From Oscillospiraceae bacterium (GTDB lineage: Bacteria > Bacillota_A > Clostridia > Oscillospirales > Ruminococcaceae): a stretch of 5,780 nt of DNA. A model generated the notes under the pieces. That model saw nothing but the letters and a program-made list of their open reading frames with translations. It made no database searches and had not been told where the DNA came from. The DNA lies in NCBI GenBank assembly GCA_900766795.1, contig CAAFWX010000059.1:1-5780 (forward strand). The letters are read 5' to 3'. The translations under genes were made by a program, and so were the position numbers. Shown here piece by piece: positions 5,761-5,780 of the stretch (positions within the stretch are counted from its first letter, which is position 1; every line of letters starts with the position of its first letter).

Positions 5761-5780
5761 AGATCGGAAGAGCGTCGTGT
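5761..5780. other. Illumina TruSeq adapter sequence (contamination)
   Basis: The last 20 bases, AGATCGGAAGAGCGTCGTGT, are identical to the start of the standard Illumina TruSeq adapter as read through in read 2. They are not biological. The last reliable base is about 5760, and the LytTR-PAS stop (5723-5725) lies before it. Confidence 0.97.

Noticed and set aside
5735..5780. Start of a further gene (ATG 5735)
   Set aside because: There is no Shine-Dalgarno sequence, only eight or nine genuine codons are available, and the rest is adapter.
1..5780. CRISPR array, tRNA, rRNA, riboswitch or insertion-sequence ends
   Set aside because: No regularly spaced repeats, cloverleaf-like sequence, known riboswitch core or transposase with terminal repeats was seen on either strand.

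Overview
The window looks like a piece of a low-to-moderate GC Gram-positive (Bacillota, probably a gut Clostridia such as Ruminococcaceae, Oscillospiraceae or Lachnospiraceae). This is an inference from purine-rich Shine-Dalgarno sites, consensus sigma-A-type promoters, a YtrA-type GntR/ABC operon and a Tn1549-like relaxase fragment. Codon usage and mixed base composition fit, but no ribosomal or housekeeping marker is present, so genus and species cannot be given.

Layout. Bases 1-370 hold, on the minus strand, an internal piece of a MobA/VirD2-like relaxase with no start codon, an in-frame stop just upstream, and the other end running off the window. Bases about 340-856 hold two overlapping plus-strand open frames of unknown function that may be one frameshifted gene. 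Together these look like debris of a conjugative or mobilizable element. From 886 an intact operon begins. A textbook TTGACA-17 bp-TATAAT promoter is overlapped by a 9-9-9 inverted repeat. Four tightly packed genes follow: a YtrA-subfamily GntR repressor (1000-1374), an ABC ATPase (1377-2258), a 526-residue ABC-2 type permease (2255-3835) and a CPBP/CAAX-type intramembrane protease homologue (3825-4697). A separate promoter with an extended -10 then drives a LytTR DNA-binding protein with a C-terminal PAS-like domain (4928-5725). The last 20 bases (5761-5780) are Illumina adapter, not genome.

How the genes may work together. The GntR protein probably represses its own operon through the inverted repeat and is released by an unknown, perhaps envelope-related, signal. 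The ATPase and permease should form one exporter. The permease appears to contain two fused copies of a six-helix unit, so one chain could pair with an ATPase dimer. CPBP proteins beside ABC exporters are often linked to bacteriocin or peptide immunity or maturation, so a peptide-defence role is a reasonable hypothesis. No precursor peptide was found. The LytTR-PAS protein is a separate transcription unit, and its link to the operon is only positional.

I do not see a clearly new multi-gene system. The most notable points are the duplicated permease, the LytTR-then-PAS domain order, the well-defined operator architecture and the adapter at the contig end.
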